From: Pholis gunnellus
Taxonomy: Eukaryota > Chordata > Actinopteri > Perciformes > Pholidae
Assembly: GCA_910591455.2 (NCBI GenBank)
Contig: OU342817.1
Location: 4,859,915 to 4,923,914, forward strand
Reading direction: 5' to 3'
DNA: 64,000 bases
Below, one piece after another: positions 27,301 through 38,400 of the stretch (its first letter is position 1; each line of letters opens with the position of its first letter). The position numbers and the translations under genes were made by a program. Below the pieces are notes generated by a model. That model searched no databases, was not told the DNA's origin, and saw only the letters and a list, made by a program, of their open reading frames with translations.

Positions 27301-30300
27301 AATCACTCGACATAAACGCTAAAATGAATGCTGGGAGTGATTTTAAAAGTGAAATTAGATGAATCACAATCACAAGGATGCCACAGAGAAAAAGAGCCCT
27401 GACCTTCATCTGCTTGATCACACTTCTGACATTATCCAAAAGAACGTCAGACTTCAGCTCGGCTATTTGACCGTGACGCCAATCTTGTAAGCAAAGCTGA
27501 AAGTCCTCGGCACTGCTGCCAATCATCAGCGAGAGCAAAGCCGCAAGCTCCTTAATCTGAGAGAATGCACAAGTGGGGAGAGATTATGGTAATTAGAAAT
27601 AATCAAGTCAAAACGGCACATTTGAAACAACACTTATGAGGTTTGAAACTGAGTCAAATAATCCTTGAATCAGACTTTCTTTGTGTTATTCGCAAATCAG
27701 AAGTAAACAGGCCCTCACAGAAGGAGTGAACCGGTCCTCTTGCTTGCTCTTCTTCTTCACACTCCGTTTCTGCTGCTGCTGCTCCTCCTCCTCCTCCTCC
27801 TCCTCCTCCTCGTCCTTCTCATCCTTCTCCTCCTCGTCCTCCGCCTCGTCCTCCGCCTCGTCCTTCTCCTCCTCATCATCCTCCTCCTCATCCTCCCACT
27901 CATCCTCATCCTCCTTCTCCTCCTCCTCCTCCTCCTCCTCCTCCTCCTCCTTCTCCTCCTCCTCCTCCTCCTTCTCCTCGTCCTCATCCTCATCCTCCTC
28001 ATCATCCTCATCATCCTTTTTTTGCTCGGGGTCTGGTGGGAGGCAGAAGTCCAGTTTACCACACGAGTCGTCATAATCGTTAATGTCAGCAGAGAGCACG
28101 ATGACGGTGCGTCCGGGGAGCGGAGGCACGTTGTAACGACAGGAGAGCTGGACCGCCGTCTCCAGAGCGTTGCGGTAACGGTCCAACAGAGCGACGGTGA
28201 ACTCTTTCTGACTGGATGTACAGACACAGAAAACAGTTCATCATATAACAGAGTATAATTTATTTTTAATCCATGCAAATATTGCCTTTTTAACTGATCC
28301 AAACAAAGAAATTTCCCTTCTGAGCAAAATACAGTGCACATTTTTAATGTTATTTTTTAGTTTTGTTGTGATGTTTTTGCGCTTCTCTTCAATCACCTGT
28401 CACGCTGTATCTGCAGTTCAGTGACATATTTTACTGCTTATTTTCTGTTTGAGTCTCTGTAGGTGCTGCTCTCTGCTCAGTCATGGTGGCTATCACTGCT
28501 CAAGCTAATTAACCAAGTTGTGGTTTATCTGTTTATTTCAAACTGCTGTTGCTTCTCTTACTTCCTGTGCAGCAGACAGATTTTACGAGTGTTGCATCAG
28601 CCACAGACAACCAAAACGATTTCAAGTTTAAATCTAAAATGTTATAAATTAGGAAAGAAATTGCTGAAACTCAAAGTACACTCCCATACTTGGCTTTTAG
28701 GAGCTGGGTCTTCTTGGCTTGGTAGAGGCGATAGATGAACGGCACTCCGAGTGTCACCCTGATCCGGCTCCTCGGAGTCGTCTCCCATTCCAGATTTTTG
28801 AAGCGTTTGCTCTTGGGAATCTTACTCAGGATGCCCGCCAGGATCTCTTTAACAGGGGGGAGTGCTTTCTCTGATGCTGCGGCTAGAGGATAGAGAGGCA
28901 AAGGGGAGGTGCTGCATCTGTTCGTTGTTGCAGTATGTCAGAGGTACACTTTATAAAGCAAGGTTAGGCTGATGTGTTAGTTTGTCATCATTTAATCACA
29001 CTGAATGAGTGGAATGTGATACCGTGTCTTGAAGAATGAGATACCTAAAAGAGGAGTTCCTTTAGTGCCACACTTGTTGTATATGTATCTCACCCAAAGT
29101 GTTGAGCTCCATGATGACTTTGTAGGCAGCGAGGAATCTGGTGGGAAACTGACGGCTCTGAATAACTGCTTTCTGTAAACACATCAAGAACACAACTTTT
29201 ACCGAAAGGAATGATTAAACTGAGAGTTTAATTACAAAAGAAACATAACAACCAACTGACGAACATGAATGCGACTCTAACTCTGGTACAAAAACAACAG
29301 TATACTAACTGTATTATAGTCTTTACAATAAGGGTTCAGTGGATGTTACACTCCGTTGGATCTCACCTGATTGGTCAGTCTGCTGAGGATCTTATTGTGA
29401 TGAGCCTCACTGATGCCCTTAATGATCATGTTCCTCAGGTTCCTCAGCATGGCCATGAATGGAAGAGACTTATTGTCTGCACAGGAGAGAAAGCATTCAT
29501 CAGTATGTGTGATCGTGGACATGTTTTAGTATTTACAGGCGTGTTAGATGCAAACAGTTTGTGTTTTCATGTTGGAAAATATGTATTCATTGCTTTTTTT
29601 GATTTCATATATACCAGTGAGCTTTGGACTCGAAAAATGCTGGATTGAATCTCTGGACCAGATTGGAAAGTTAAGTCAAACAGTACTTAAAATGAAAGAG
29701 TTGTATGATGACTGACTGGTAATACTGGTGGCTTTTATTATTTTAAACAATTGTGAAGAACTTGTGAACAAGAAAAAAAGAGTGCTCTAATTGCCCTGTA
29801 CTAAAAAGGAGCAACTCAACATTTTGGAAACAGTGGGAACTCAGCAGACCTATGAGCTTCTCCCAGGTGGCGGCCTTGTTGCCCTCCAGGCTGAGCAGCC
29901 GTTCCCACGTCTCCGGCTCTTTGAGCTTCATTCGCTTCCCGGCTCTCTCCCTGTCCCACGTGCCCTTTATTCCACTGTGGGTGAACGTCTTCAGGTCAGC
30001 AGGATACCTGCAGGACACAACCACATGGCATTATAAAATGGAAGCGAGACAAGCCCAGAGATACACCAGTGGTAAAGTCATCACGACAGACCTGGCCTTC
30101 ATATTGTCTAGACTCTAAACAATAAATATATAAAATGCTATTTTTTTTCCTAAATAAAGAGCTTTCCGTAGGCCTGAATTAAAGAGATAAGAGTTCTTGT
30201 ATTTGTGTGATTCAAACCCTCTACAAGACATTTTATGCAGTAGATACAACGGATAAAGTATTTTGACACTTCCTAGAAATAGAGCATGCCATCCACCCCC

Positions 30301-31152
30301 GTTTACTGTGAAGCGCACAAGCTTTGTTTAGTAAGATAAACATAGACCATAGACTTTATGAATATGGATGACTCACAAAGACTGAGATACCTGTTAACAT
30401 AAACATATAAATTAGCCATAATCTGGAGAAAGCCTGGGAGAAGTGAGAAAATAAAATGATTTAATGAGATGGATACTGATTTTGTTTGTCCTTTTTCCAC
30501 ACGCGTTAAATATACAAGACCGGAAGATGTAATATAGTTGTGTCTTTTCATCCAAGAATCAATGAATGTTTTATGTATTTTTCAAGAACTTTAACTCCTT
30601 CTGTGTGAGTCATCCATAAGTGGATATTAACAGATAATTAAAGACATATGTCTTTATAGGAGATCTTTAAAATGTTTAAGATACTGTACACTTTAAGTGT
30701 CCCAATATCTGCTTTTAACTACTTCATTATGTGTTCTTTAATTATTATCATACAGTGCGTTTTATTTTTACATCTTATTTTCCCAGTTTTTATGTTCATT
30801 CAATATCTATTTTCCCTTACTGTAAAGCACTTTGTGCTGCATTTCTTGTATGAAAGGTGTTATATGAACAAAGTTCATTATTGTAAACTATTTAATACAG
30901 GTTTAAGTACTGCCTATAGATGATAAATGTGGAGAGTCAGGTTAAAGTAAACTTCAAAATTAGGAGTTGGCAAATGAAGATGTGCTGTAGATCAGTGTGT
31001 GAATGTGTGTGTTGCTTACTTTTTCCCCAGAATGGCCATAACATGTTCAGCCGGTTCTTTAATGTGAAACTTCTTGATCATCTTCTTTATACTGAACTCG
31101 CTCTGCTTTTTATCCACCGCCGCTTTTCTGCCGTCTTCCTGCAACTGCGCGC

Positions 31153-31191
<39 letters not shown>

Positions 31192-33984
31192 AACCAGTGT
31201 TACCCACGTTCTGATTGAGTTTAGTTTGACAATCTGCACTAGAGCCGTACATCTACACACACAGCGGAGGTTGATGTGAACACAAACCCTTTAGCTAAAC
31301 TCCAAACATTCAATTAAATAACAGTAAATGTAGAAACATCCAAAGTCATTATTAAGTGGCACAGTAGAAAAGTACTGTACATTGACTTACAAACTTCGTC
31401 AGAATAGATGCATCTGATCGGAGCAAGTTCGCCCACTTTTTCAGCTGCTCCTCAGTCGGTCTCTGGAGATCAAAGATAGTGCAAGAAGAACCAACCAGGA
31501 GTGATGAATAGAGGATATTTGAGACACTGTCTAAATTGAGAGGAATTAGTCAATATTACCTAAATAGAAACCACATAAAGTTTTCATCTTTTTTCAGTCG
31601 AGGTGGTTAAAAGTGTGTGGGTGTCAAACCTTAGTTTTTCACCACAGGCAAAGCTAAGAAACACTATTACTGACAAACAGGTTGCTGCCTATTATAAGCA
31701 GGGGTTTAACACTAGTATTATTAGGTTTAACACTAAACTATATCAAACAATAGAGACCAAAATGAACGCTTCTGTACCTTGGGTTTGCGCTTGTTGCGGT
31801 TGTGTTTACAGCGGTGCTTGCGAGTGTTGTATTTGGCCAGCTGATACTCATCGAACTGCTTGAACTTGTCAGCCATTGCCTTCTTCAAGCACATCGGCAG
31901 GGAGCGACTGAAGCACTGGAGACAAACAAACACGGGGTTAAGACTGGACAGAACTGACAGAACTGACACATCCAGATTCACTCACTAAGACTTACGGTAC
32001 TATAGATTCTGACTACTTCCAGCCAATCCGAGGGCAGCTGTACGGCGGCGCAGAAGTATCTGCGGACGTGTGGCTTGGTGGAGGGCTGGTTGGCAGCCAG
32101 GGCCAATAAGAAGTTTGCTGTGATGCGGATGTTCAGCTCCTGTCGAGTGTAAACTGCCACCTGAATGGTAAAAGAAAGAACGAGCACATGATTGATGAAA
32201 TAATCATAACCCTTTACTGTCATAATGAGTACTGTCTGTCTGAAAATTAGCTCCACCAAAATCATTGTAGGGTGAATAAGTAAGGAAAAGAGGCACTTGA
32301 AATTTGATATTGGCCATGAAATGCATTCATCAATGTTGACGTAATTTTTTAAAGGAAATTGTTTGACAGAAGAGTAGATCCTTTACATGAAACAAGACGA
32401 CGAACAAGCAACTGTTTCATTATGAAGTAACTGGAGATTAAAATGTGTATTGAGTACTATTTGTTCTTTGTTATGTTGTATTTGTCATACTGTCACTTTG
32501 TTCTTTCCCAATTTAAAAATCCAATAAAAATCAAAGAATAATTTTCTTTCTAGTTTGTTGGATTTATCTAATTGTGTACAGTGTTGTCATATTCTGCCGT
32601 CTACATCCATTTACAAATATCTTTATTAAAATATATTGAAATTAATTCTTGCTACAATGCATTTCTTGACATGTGTTGTCAGCGTTTTTTCAGCATGATG
32701 ATGTCTCGGTGTGGTTGAAACATTACCACTTAGTTAAAATAAAAGTTCAGGAGCGAGTTTGGCACAGAAATAGAAATGTCTCCGGATACATACTGCCTGC
32801 ACACACAGACGTGCAAACACACCTTGAGAAGAAACTGTGGGTCACGGGCAGAAATGTCCTTCGCCAGGTCGATGATCTTGGTCCAAACACTTTTCTCTGA
32901 GTCCCAGTCCTTCTGGCCTGGAGCTGTGCTCTTATTGACCAGGGAGCAACACACCACGTTCAGCAGGAGATACTGAGGAGCAAACAGAAAGACAATGAGG
33001 TATGTGTTCCCAACTCAGAGGAGTTACAGTCACTTTAATCAACACAGGAATATCATTTGGTGGCACTGGTGCAGAGAAATGCTAAACTTAAAGTATTTCT
33101 ATGACATAAATATGCAGTGTGAAATATTTCCTCCTACCTTTTTATCTTTCAGCTCCTCCTCAACATTTTCACTTGCTCTGTCAATCTCAGCAAATTCCTC
33201 TTGTTTGGGGACCATAGTTTGTTCGAGTTCGTTGTTGCCCAACTCTGTTTCCTGGGCAGGTAATTCCATGGCTATCCCAGCATCATCATCATCCTCCTCC
33301 TCTTCTTCTTCTTCGGGTAAAGTATCATCTTCCTCAGAATACTGCTGATGCAGGAGAAGTTACATTAAAGCAGCAATACAGCCAATGGGATGCTTCAAAA
33401 CATTGTGTCAATTAGTTTGAATAACAATGGGTCATTTTATTTTCTGTTTGTGCAAAAATAAATTGACAAAAGAGTCAAACAAATTAAAATATAACTTTGT
33501 GTACCTCACTTGTATCTTCAAAAATGGACAGCATCAATTCAGATGTTTCACTGCTGCCTTCATCTCCTCCACCCAGAGCACGATGGAGGAATGAAGGCGG
33601 TTGAGCAAAGCGATTGGCCAGGGACGCAAAGAGCAGAGCGTCATTTTGGACGGATGTAGAGGAGGTGAGGGAAAAAGAGAGACCAGGTGAATGGTCAGTT
33701 AGGAGCTTGTTCTCCGTGCTGAGGAGAGGAGAGGTGAGAGATGTGGAGAGAAGGGAGGACGAGGTGGACGACAGGCTGGAGGGCTGGAGAGAGGGGCAAG
33801 AGGAAGGTTGTGCTGCAAAGCTTAAGAGTTGAGAGCAGGGCTGGGGCATCAACGAGGATGCCTGAGCCAACAACTTATTTTCCAGACAAAGAGGAACATA
33901 GTTGGCAGATAGACTTCTCCCACACGTGACCTGCTGCTGCTCTCCTTGGGCCACATTAGTCCGCTGCAGAGACAACGCCCTCAT
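9312..33984 (-). CDS. tep1: TEP1, telomerase- and vault-associated protein 1
   Basis: A large ribonucleoprotein protein that in mammals binds telomerase RNA and vault RNA and is a component of vault particles. Fifty-five coding exons, read by hand from 33984 (ATG) down to TAA at 9312-9314, sum to 8010 nt, which is exactly 2669 codons; human TEP1 is about 2,630 residues. The family order is present: N-terminal region, TROVE RNA-binding region (about residues 240-900), DUF4062 (about 975-1070, RVFISSTFRDMHAERD), NACHT NTPase (Walker A GGPGEGKT; Walker B LVLLIDGVD), helical linker, then a long WD-repeat array to the C-terminus. The start was chosen because the first coding exon (33505-33984) begins two bases after an acceptor with AG-ATG, and a noncoding 5' exon lies upstream. 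Oddities are the acidic insertion in exon 12 and a 27-nt microexon. It is divergent from the ZNRF gene. Identification is very secure. Confidence 0.95.
9520..9700 (+). repeat. Dispersed teleost repeat (GGTTAGCTTAGCACAAAGAC type)
   Basis: TEP1 intron sequence containing GAGAAGACTG, GCCAGCTGGTTAGCTTAGCA and GGAACAGCTAGCCTCGCTCT. Two more copies, in inverted orientation to each other, lie at 25290-25720. The wording is frequent in fish introns. The family name is not known to me. Confidence 0.6.
18557..20537 (-). other. tep1: TEP1 helical linker between NACHT and WD repeats (exons 27-33)
   Basis: Exons 20402-20537, 20052-20211, 19576-19709, 19394-19482, 18992-19106, a 27-nt microexon 18856-18882, and 18557-18767. 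The text is Leu-rich and helical (SQLVQHSLDRLCSQYRG; LWALADPQGTDTFLHCEAN; PALFIQQALNEPPETPAH). The microexon is phase 1 at both ends and adds nine codons (NKNEFAPS core), so its inclusion is optional for the frame. Confidence 0.8.
21655..21790. repeat. Dispersed teleost repeat (CACTTTTATTGGCCAAGTAT type)
   Basis: TEP1 intron sequence that reads CAATCACTTTTATTGGCCAA, then ACATACAAGGAATTTTTAAT and an A-rich tail. This opening is characteristic of an element frequent in fish genomes. Only a fragment is present. Confidence 0.5.
23150..23560 (-). repeat. Dispersed teleost repeat, reverse copy of the element at 6480
   Basis: Ends in TACTTATTCCACCACTGG, the reverse complement of the CCAGGTGGAGGAAGTACT opening at about 6497, with AAGTAAAAGTCTAAATGCAG inside. 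It lies in the TEP1 intron between exons 21 and 22. Confidence 0.6.
24106..25893 (-). other. tep1: TEP1 linker and DUF4062 (exons 16-20)
   Basis: Exons 25828-25893, 25088-25231, 24720-25011, 24414-24535 and 24106-24219. Exon 18 (24720-25011) holds the DUF4062 signature VRVFISSTFRDMHAERD, then LRRRAASHCLYLQEVELRWG and MMVGILGERYG, typical of the TIR-like domain that precedes NACHT in TEP1 and NPHP3/NWD1-type proteins. Exon 19 ends in a Tyr/Phe-rich helix (MLCYFRDPNVTK). Confidence 0.9.
25290..25720. repeat. Inverted pair of dispersed repeats in a TEP1 intron
   Basis: The left arm (about 25330-25470) contains GGCTTAGCTTAGCATAAAGA and AGCTAGCCTGGCTCTGTCTT. The right arm (about 25600-25715) contains, in reverse complement, GCCAGTTAGCTTAGACTGGA and TAAAGCTCACTAATGAACTC. 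The two arms could form a hairpin in RNA or DNA. They are copies of the same element type as at 9520-9700. Confidence 0.6.
27778..28020 (-). repeat. tep1: Coding acidic low-complexity tract in TEP1 exon 12
   Basis: On the plus strand this is a run of TCC/TCA/TCG triplets. In the TEP1 frame it encodes about 80 Glu/Asp residues with a few Lys, Ala and Trp (about residues 687-767). It sits between DFCLPPDPEQKK and a basic QQQQKRSVKKKSK segment. The frame is preserved across it and exon 12 is 493 nt. Human TEP1, as recalled, has no comparable run here. Confidence 0.85.
31158..31189. repeat. (CA)16 microsatellite
   Basis: CA dinucleotides in the TEP1 intron just upstream (in TEP1 sense) of exon 31020-31138, about 20 bases from its splice acceptor. 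On the TEP1 strand it is a TG run. Confidence 0.85.
32823..33984 (-). other. tep1: TEP1 N-terminal coding exons 1-3
   Basis: Exons 33505-33984, 33138-33341 and 32823-32972 (residues 1-278). Exon 1 is Ser/Gln/Leu-rich and probably disordered (MRALSLQRTNVAQGEQQQ). Exon 2 is strongly acidic (TLPEEEEEEEDDDD). Exon 3 (YLLLNVVCCSLVN) begins the folded region that leads into TROVE. The mammalian short TEP1 N-terminal repeats are not evident here by eye. Confidence 0.85.
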
Positions 33985-34673
33985 CTCTGCAGAGAAACAC
34001 ATGAATCAGACTGTCAACGGCTGTCTCAAACACAAACCCTTACAAACTGGCGTGGTATTAAGCATTGAGACAAGCAACTCCGCAGCATTCCTTCAAATGT
34101 TTAACCAAGCATTGTACTACTGTACTGTGGGTTAAGGGTGTGTGCTGCTCAGTTGAAAGCATCCATAAAAAAGGGGACAAAGTCTGGAAATAATCAGCAT
34201 AAAGACCGACAGGCTTTTCACAGTTTCACTAGACATGTAAAGTGCAAAACTTAGTCAAATTAGATCAAAATAAGGAATCTGCTTTCTGTAGGCTAAAAAA
34301 TAAAAATAAAAGAACATATTTTGTTTAAAAATGGTTTAATTAAATAGGAAAACATTTCAAGTTGGTCAGGAGCATGATTTGTGGTGTAATGTGAGCCCTT
34401 TCTTCAAGTTAGTTAAGAAGCATTTTATATTTATTTATTAAAATGTCAACTTTAAACAACTAAACTGTGTGCAGCAGAAAGACAGTCAGAAAGAAAAACC
34501 CTCTACCACGTTATCAAGACAGCCACTGGACTTAATCGTGACAAATGAAGAGAAGTGAGACATTAGTCAACATTAGTCAAGATCTTTAATAGTTGTCTTC
34601 TACGTTACAATGACTCGAGAGTTTTCTTCGACGTGGTGGATGTGAACGCCCAGACCAGTCGCAGGAAACTTAC

Positions 34674-34900
34674 CGGAAAGAAACACAGTTTAAACTCCAC
34701 GGGCCCGACAGTTGACTCATAAACAAAAGTGTCCTCTTGTGTATAAGGTTACCGTCTGATGTACTGAAGCGTTAGCATCTATTTCTGAAGCATTTCGTAG
34801 CAACGTGAAGCTCCTGATTTACTGTAAATGTCCTCATCCGAGCAGCTGCCTGGCTACGTACTTGTCTTCGGAGCGCTGATTGGTCAGATTTTGTGTACTT
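34674..34900 (-). promoter_or_regulatory. tep1: TEP1 noncoding first exon and promoter with CCAAT box
   Basis: A good donor (CTTTCCG followed by GTAAGT) on the minus strand at 34673-34674 pairs with the acceptor at 33987 (TTTCTCTGCAG), so at least one noncoding 5' exon starts above 34674. The minus strand has a CCAAT motif at 34879-34883 inside GACCAATCAGC, the usual NF-Y site form. The transcription start is probably between the two, but cannot be fixed. Confidence 0.5.
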
Positions 34901-35431
34901 TTTTACCGTAACTGCACGTGTATGGGTGCCTACCCTCAAATCATCGAATGAAGGCAAAATTACATTTGGAAGAAAAAAAACGGTAATTATAATAGAAACA
35001 CAATAATTACAGCACAAACATGTACATGTTTTTTTTGTTTTTTATATGTCTGAATTACAAACTGCTCGGGTGACATGGTGACGTTACCGTAACTGTTTGT
35101 GTGCGGCTCAAAAGGAGGAAGCGAAAACGCTCTATTTCCGCTGCAGCAGCGACCAACGGGTACGTCAAACAAAAAGAGAAAGAACGGAAAATGTGGATCG
35201 TAAGGACAAACTGAGGCGCGAGACGGACCGTTGGATGACATATATCGTGTTCGCTGAGCTCGGTTACCAGACAGTTGTTATTTAAAAGTTCCCAGACGAA
35301 TATTTTACAGTTTAAGGGTCGTTTCGAGGTTAACTCGACCCCCGCCTCCTCTCTTGTTCTGTGGTGGTTCGCTTTTGAGGAAGCAGCTCGGCTAGCCCAG
35401 CTGAATTAGCACAGTTAGCTCGTTTAGAGAG
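34901..35431 (+). promoter_or_regulatory. Divergent promoter region and 5'UTR of the ZNRF-type gene
   Basis: This is the space between TEP1's upstream region and the ZNRF ATG at 35432. It becomes CpG-rich from about 35090 onward and continues so through the first coding exon, as in a CpG-island promoter. With TEP1 on the other strand, this makes a head-to-head pair. No TATA box was seen. Confidence 0.45.
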
Positions 35432-38400
35432 ATGGGGACGAGAGCAAGTCGTCTGCAGGAAGAGCCGGTGCCCTCCGCTTTCGGAAAAGATGGCACAAAG
35501 CGGGACTCGTATCGGCGACCCCGCTGCACGAGGCCCACCAGTCTCATGGTCGACTTCTCGGGCAGCTTCGAGGACACGGAGGCCAACCGGAGCCGATCGG
35601 AGGAAGGCAGCGACTCGGACCTGGGGCAGCATGCGGCGAGCTCCGACGGCAGCCCCGCGGACCATCACAGCATCCCCTCCAGCATCGGCCAAGCGTCCCC
35701 TGTGGATGATGACAACAACAGCAGCGAGGGGAAACCCGAGGAAGACGGGACTCTAAGCCCGGAGCCTGCCGCGGCAGCGGAGCATCCGTCCGGAGAGGAG
35801 ACAGGAGGCCGCACGCCCCATCGCACTTTTTCCGAGCGGCTGCCCGGGAATCGGCACTCTTCCGCCCGCAGCGTGGGCGCAAGATCCGCCCGGGTCCGAG
35901 GCACACACCAGCGGCCGGTGTCAGAGGCTTGGATCGGCCTTTACCGTGTCAACAACCGCCATGGCAGTAAGTCAACACATGTACACGGTGCAGTAGTGTT
36001 TTATATACGTGCAATTTATATTTATTGTGCTGCATAAATAACACGTTTTCATCAGTAGTTGATGTTTTGTATTTTACCCTGATTTTGGATTTCAAGACAG
36101 CTCACATGGATTACACTGAATTCTTGGATGGTGTCAGTTTGGCAATATCAGCTTACATCACTTTAAATGACTCAAAATGTGACGAAATGTGTGTTGATTG
36201 CTTCCAGAAGACAACTGATATTTAACTGAAGACATGAGGTGGCTTGTGTTCAGAGAAAGATAATAGTAATATAGAATATGATGGTTAAGTAAGAGGTAAC
36301 TTAGAGTATTCATTGTCAACTTTACGTAGAGACAAAACGAGAGGAAGTTAAACGCATCACTCCAGAACAGACTTTGAGTGTGACTGTTTAAATATTACGC
36401 AGACATTTAGTCTAGTGTAACACTATGACATTTGCATAAAAAATATCTCCCACAGTGCAGCCCTCACTCGCCCCAGTCTGAAATTAAAATGGATTTACAT
36501 TCCTGAACAGATAATCTCTTTTCCCGTGCTTGCATACTGACGAGAACCATCAGAGACCCTATTGTATGAGGCAGAGCTGTGGCGTAAAACTGGAAGTGGT
36601 GACATACAAGCTCTTTCACGTCACAGGGCCTGTTCACGGTGACCGTCGGTGGCAAAATCCTGCAGAGTGCAAGTTGAAAACATTAAGTAACCCACCGCCT
36701 TGTTGTTTTTAAGTGCATTAAAAACGGGAACTTGGGTTTTGCAGGAGGAAGTGAAAAGGCTCACTTGGTCTGCAGTAGACAATAGGCGACACAGAGAAGG
36801 CGGCGAATGTGACATTATGAGCCAAAACACAACCGTGTGGTGGGTTTCCCAGGCCAGCCCTCTAGCAAGACTAGGGAAATGGGTCACAACTTCACATGTT
36901 GGCAGCAGCTCACAGATGGAGGAGAATGTAGGGCAACAAGGCCCAGTGTCTGCCCCATCCGCTCACGGCTCTAGTGGTGGCCATTCCTCCAGCCCTAGTC
37001 TCTGCAGAGCGCAGTGTGCATCCAGTCAAATAAAGTTTACAAACTATTTTGGGTCACTTGCGCACACGGTCACGTCATTCGCACTATCTCCGGGATAACA
37101 ACGACTGATTGTGTTTCAGCCTGCTCTCCTTCGCTTTGCCAAGTCAGCCTGTGTAATCCAGATGTCCAAACATAGCACGTTGTGCGCTATGTGATGGGCA
37201 CATCATCTAACATTTATGTCTCGCTGTGACACAGCGGGTTAATCTCAGTGCTTTTGTCTCTCAGATATCCGCTGTCCTTTCTGCTCGAAGCCCTTCCCGG
37301 GGGGTCGGATCGAGGATCACCTGTTGAGCTGCCTCACGTCTCCTCCACTACCGTACAATAGTAAGTGTTCCATCACAGAAATGGCCCGGTGCCTGTGTTT
37401 CTTTTAAAAGGCTGGAAAAACTCATGGTTGCTATGTGTGTGTGTACAGCGGATGTGCTCAGTAAAGACAGCGGAGAGTGCTCCATCTGTCTGGAGGATCT
37501 GGCACAGGGAGAGACCATCGCCAGGCTGGCTTGCCTCTGCGTCTACCATAAGAGGTAAAAAGAAAAGATCAGTTGGTGTATTTGCATTCAAATAAAATGC
37601 AGACGTGTACAAATGTAAAGAGGAGAGTGTTTCATGCAAATTAGTAAAGGTGCAACCAATCACAAAACGCACCGTTCGGATCGTGTCATGGTTTTGAGTC
37701 ACAGATCGGTTCAGCAGAAAAGAAAATATGTGTGGATCTATATATAGATATAGATATATATGGGGTAAGGGTTTTCAAAGATAAGAAAGCAAAGGTTGTT
37801 CTGTCCTGGTGCACATATCACTGCACATTTCTGATTGTTAGAGACCCATTGTCCTTTCACACAATACGTCAACAACCGAAGCTGAGTTAAGAATCATTAT
37901 TATTGAACATGAGATAAAATGAATACGTGCAGCCGGTATAAGAGCAAGAATCTGTTTACTTCATGCAGCAAAAGAAAAGATAAGCGATTTGTGTGCGTCT
38001 GTCCTCCTAACTGTTTATTTAACAAGTTATGTGAATATTTGAGCAATAGAGCTTTCACAACTGTGATAACTGTCATTATTACATTTTAATGAGACGCTCT
38101 CACAGATTTACCGCTGAGAGTTCTGTGAGTGCTTTGAAACTCCTAGTTAAAAGAAGTGACCATGAAGTTGTTTGTGCACGTTTCAGCCCGTTTTCTGCTG
38201 CAGTGATTTGCCTTTTCAAAGCATGCTGTAATGTTCAACACTTTTTGTTTTTTCCCCCAACTTTCAAGGAGTCACTAGTTTCTTCATCATTTCAGTACAG
38301 TATGAGATCCGACTTGTTGAGACTTGAACACTTCCAAAGATTAGGTTTTCCGTCGTAGGGAAGGTCCCGCCTGCTATTTTGTTTCCCAATGTTGTGTTAA

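Larger units (their letters stand above)
26180..32160 (-). other. tep1: TEP1 TROVE and vWA-like region (exons 4-15)
   Basis: Exons 31996-32160, 31778-31915, 31391-31462, 31020-31138, 29850-30007, 29367-29476, 29094-29172, 28690-28882, 27719-28211, 27404-27556, 27076-27147 and 26180-26301. Recognisable pieces are ELNIRITANFLLALAANQP, KFKQFDEYQLAKYNTRKHR, KSLPFMAMLRNLRNMI (the conserved TROVE helix shared with Ro60) and LSCRYNVPPLPGRTVIVLSA (vWA-like strand). The last exon, DNIIVLTDRWVDGRIDWDIN, closes the vWA-like fold. The region should bind structured RNA (telomerase and vault RNA in mammals). Confidence 0.9.

Noticed and set aside
27740..28258. Long plus-strand leucine/isoleucine-rich or serine-rich open frames
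   Set aside because: They are antisense readings of the TCC-rich triplet repeat that codes for the acidic tract of TEP1 on the minus strand.
36700..37098. 132-codon open frame in the ZNRF-type gene's first intron
   Set aside because: No splice sites or motifs support it, and the composition is ordinary intron.
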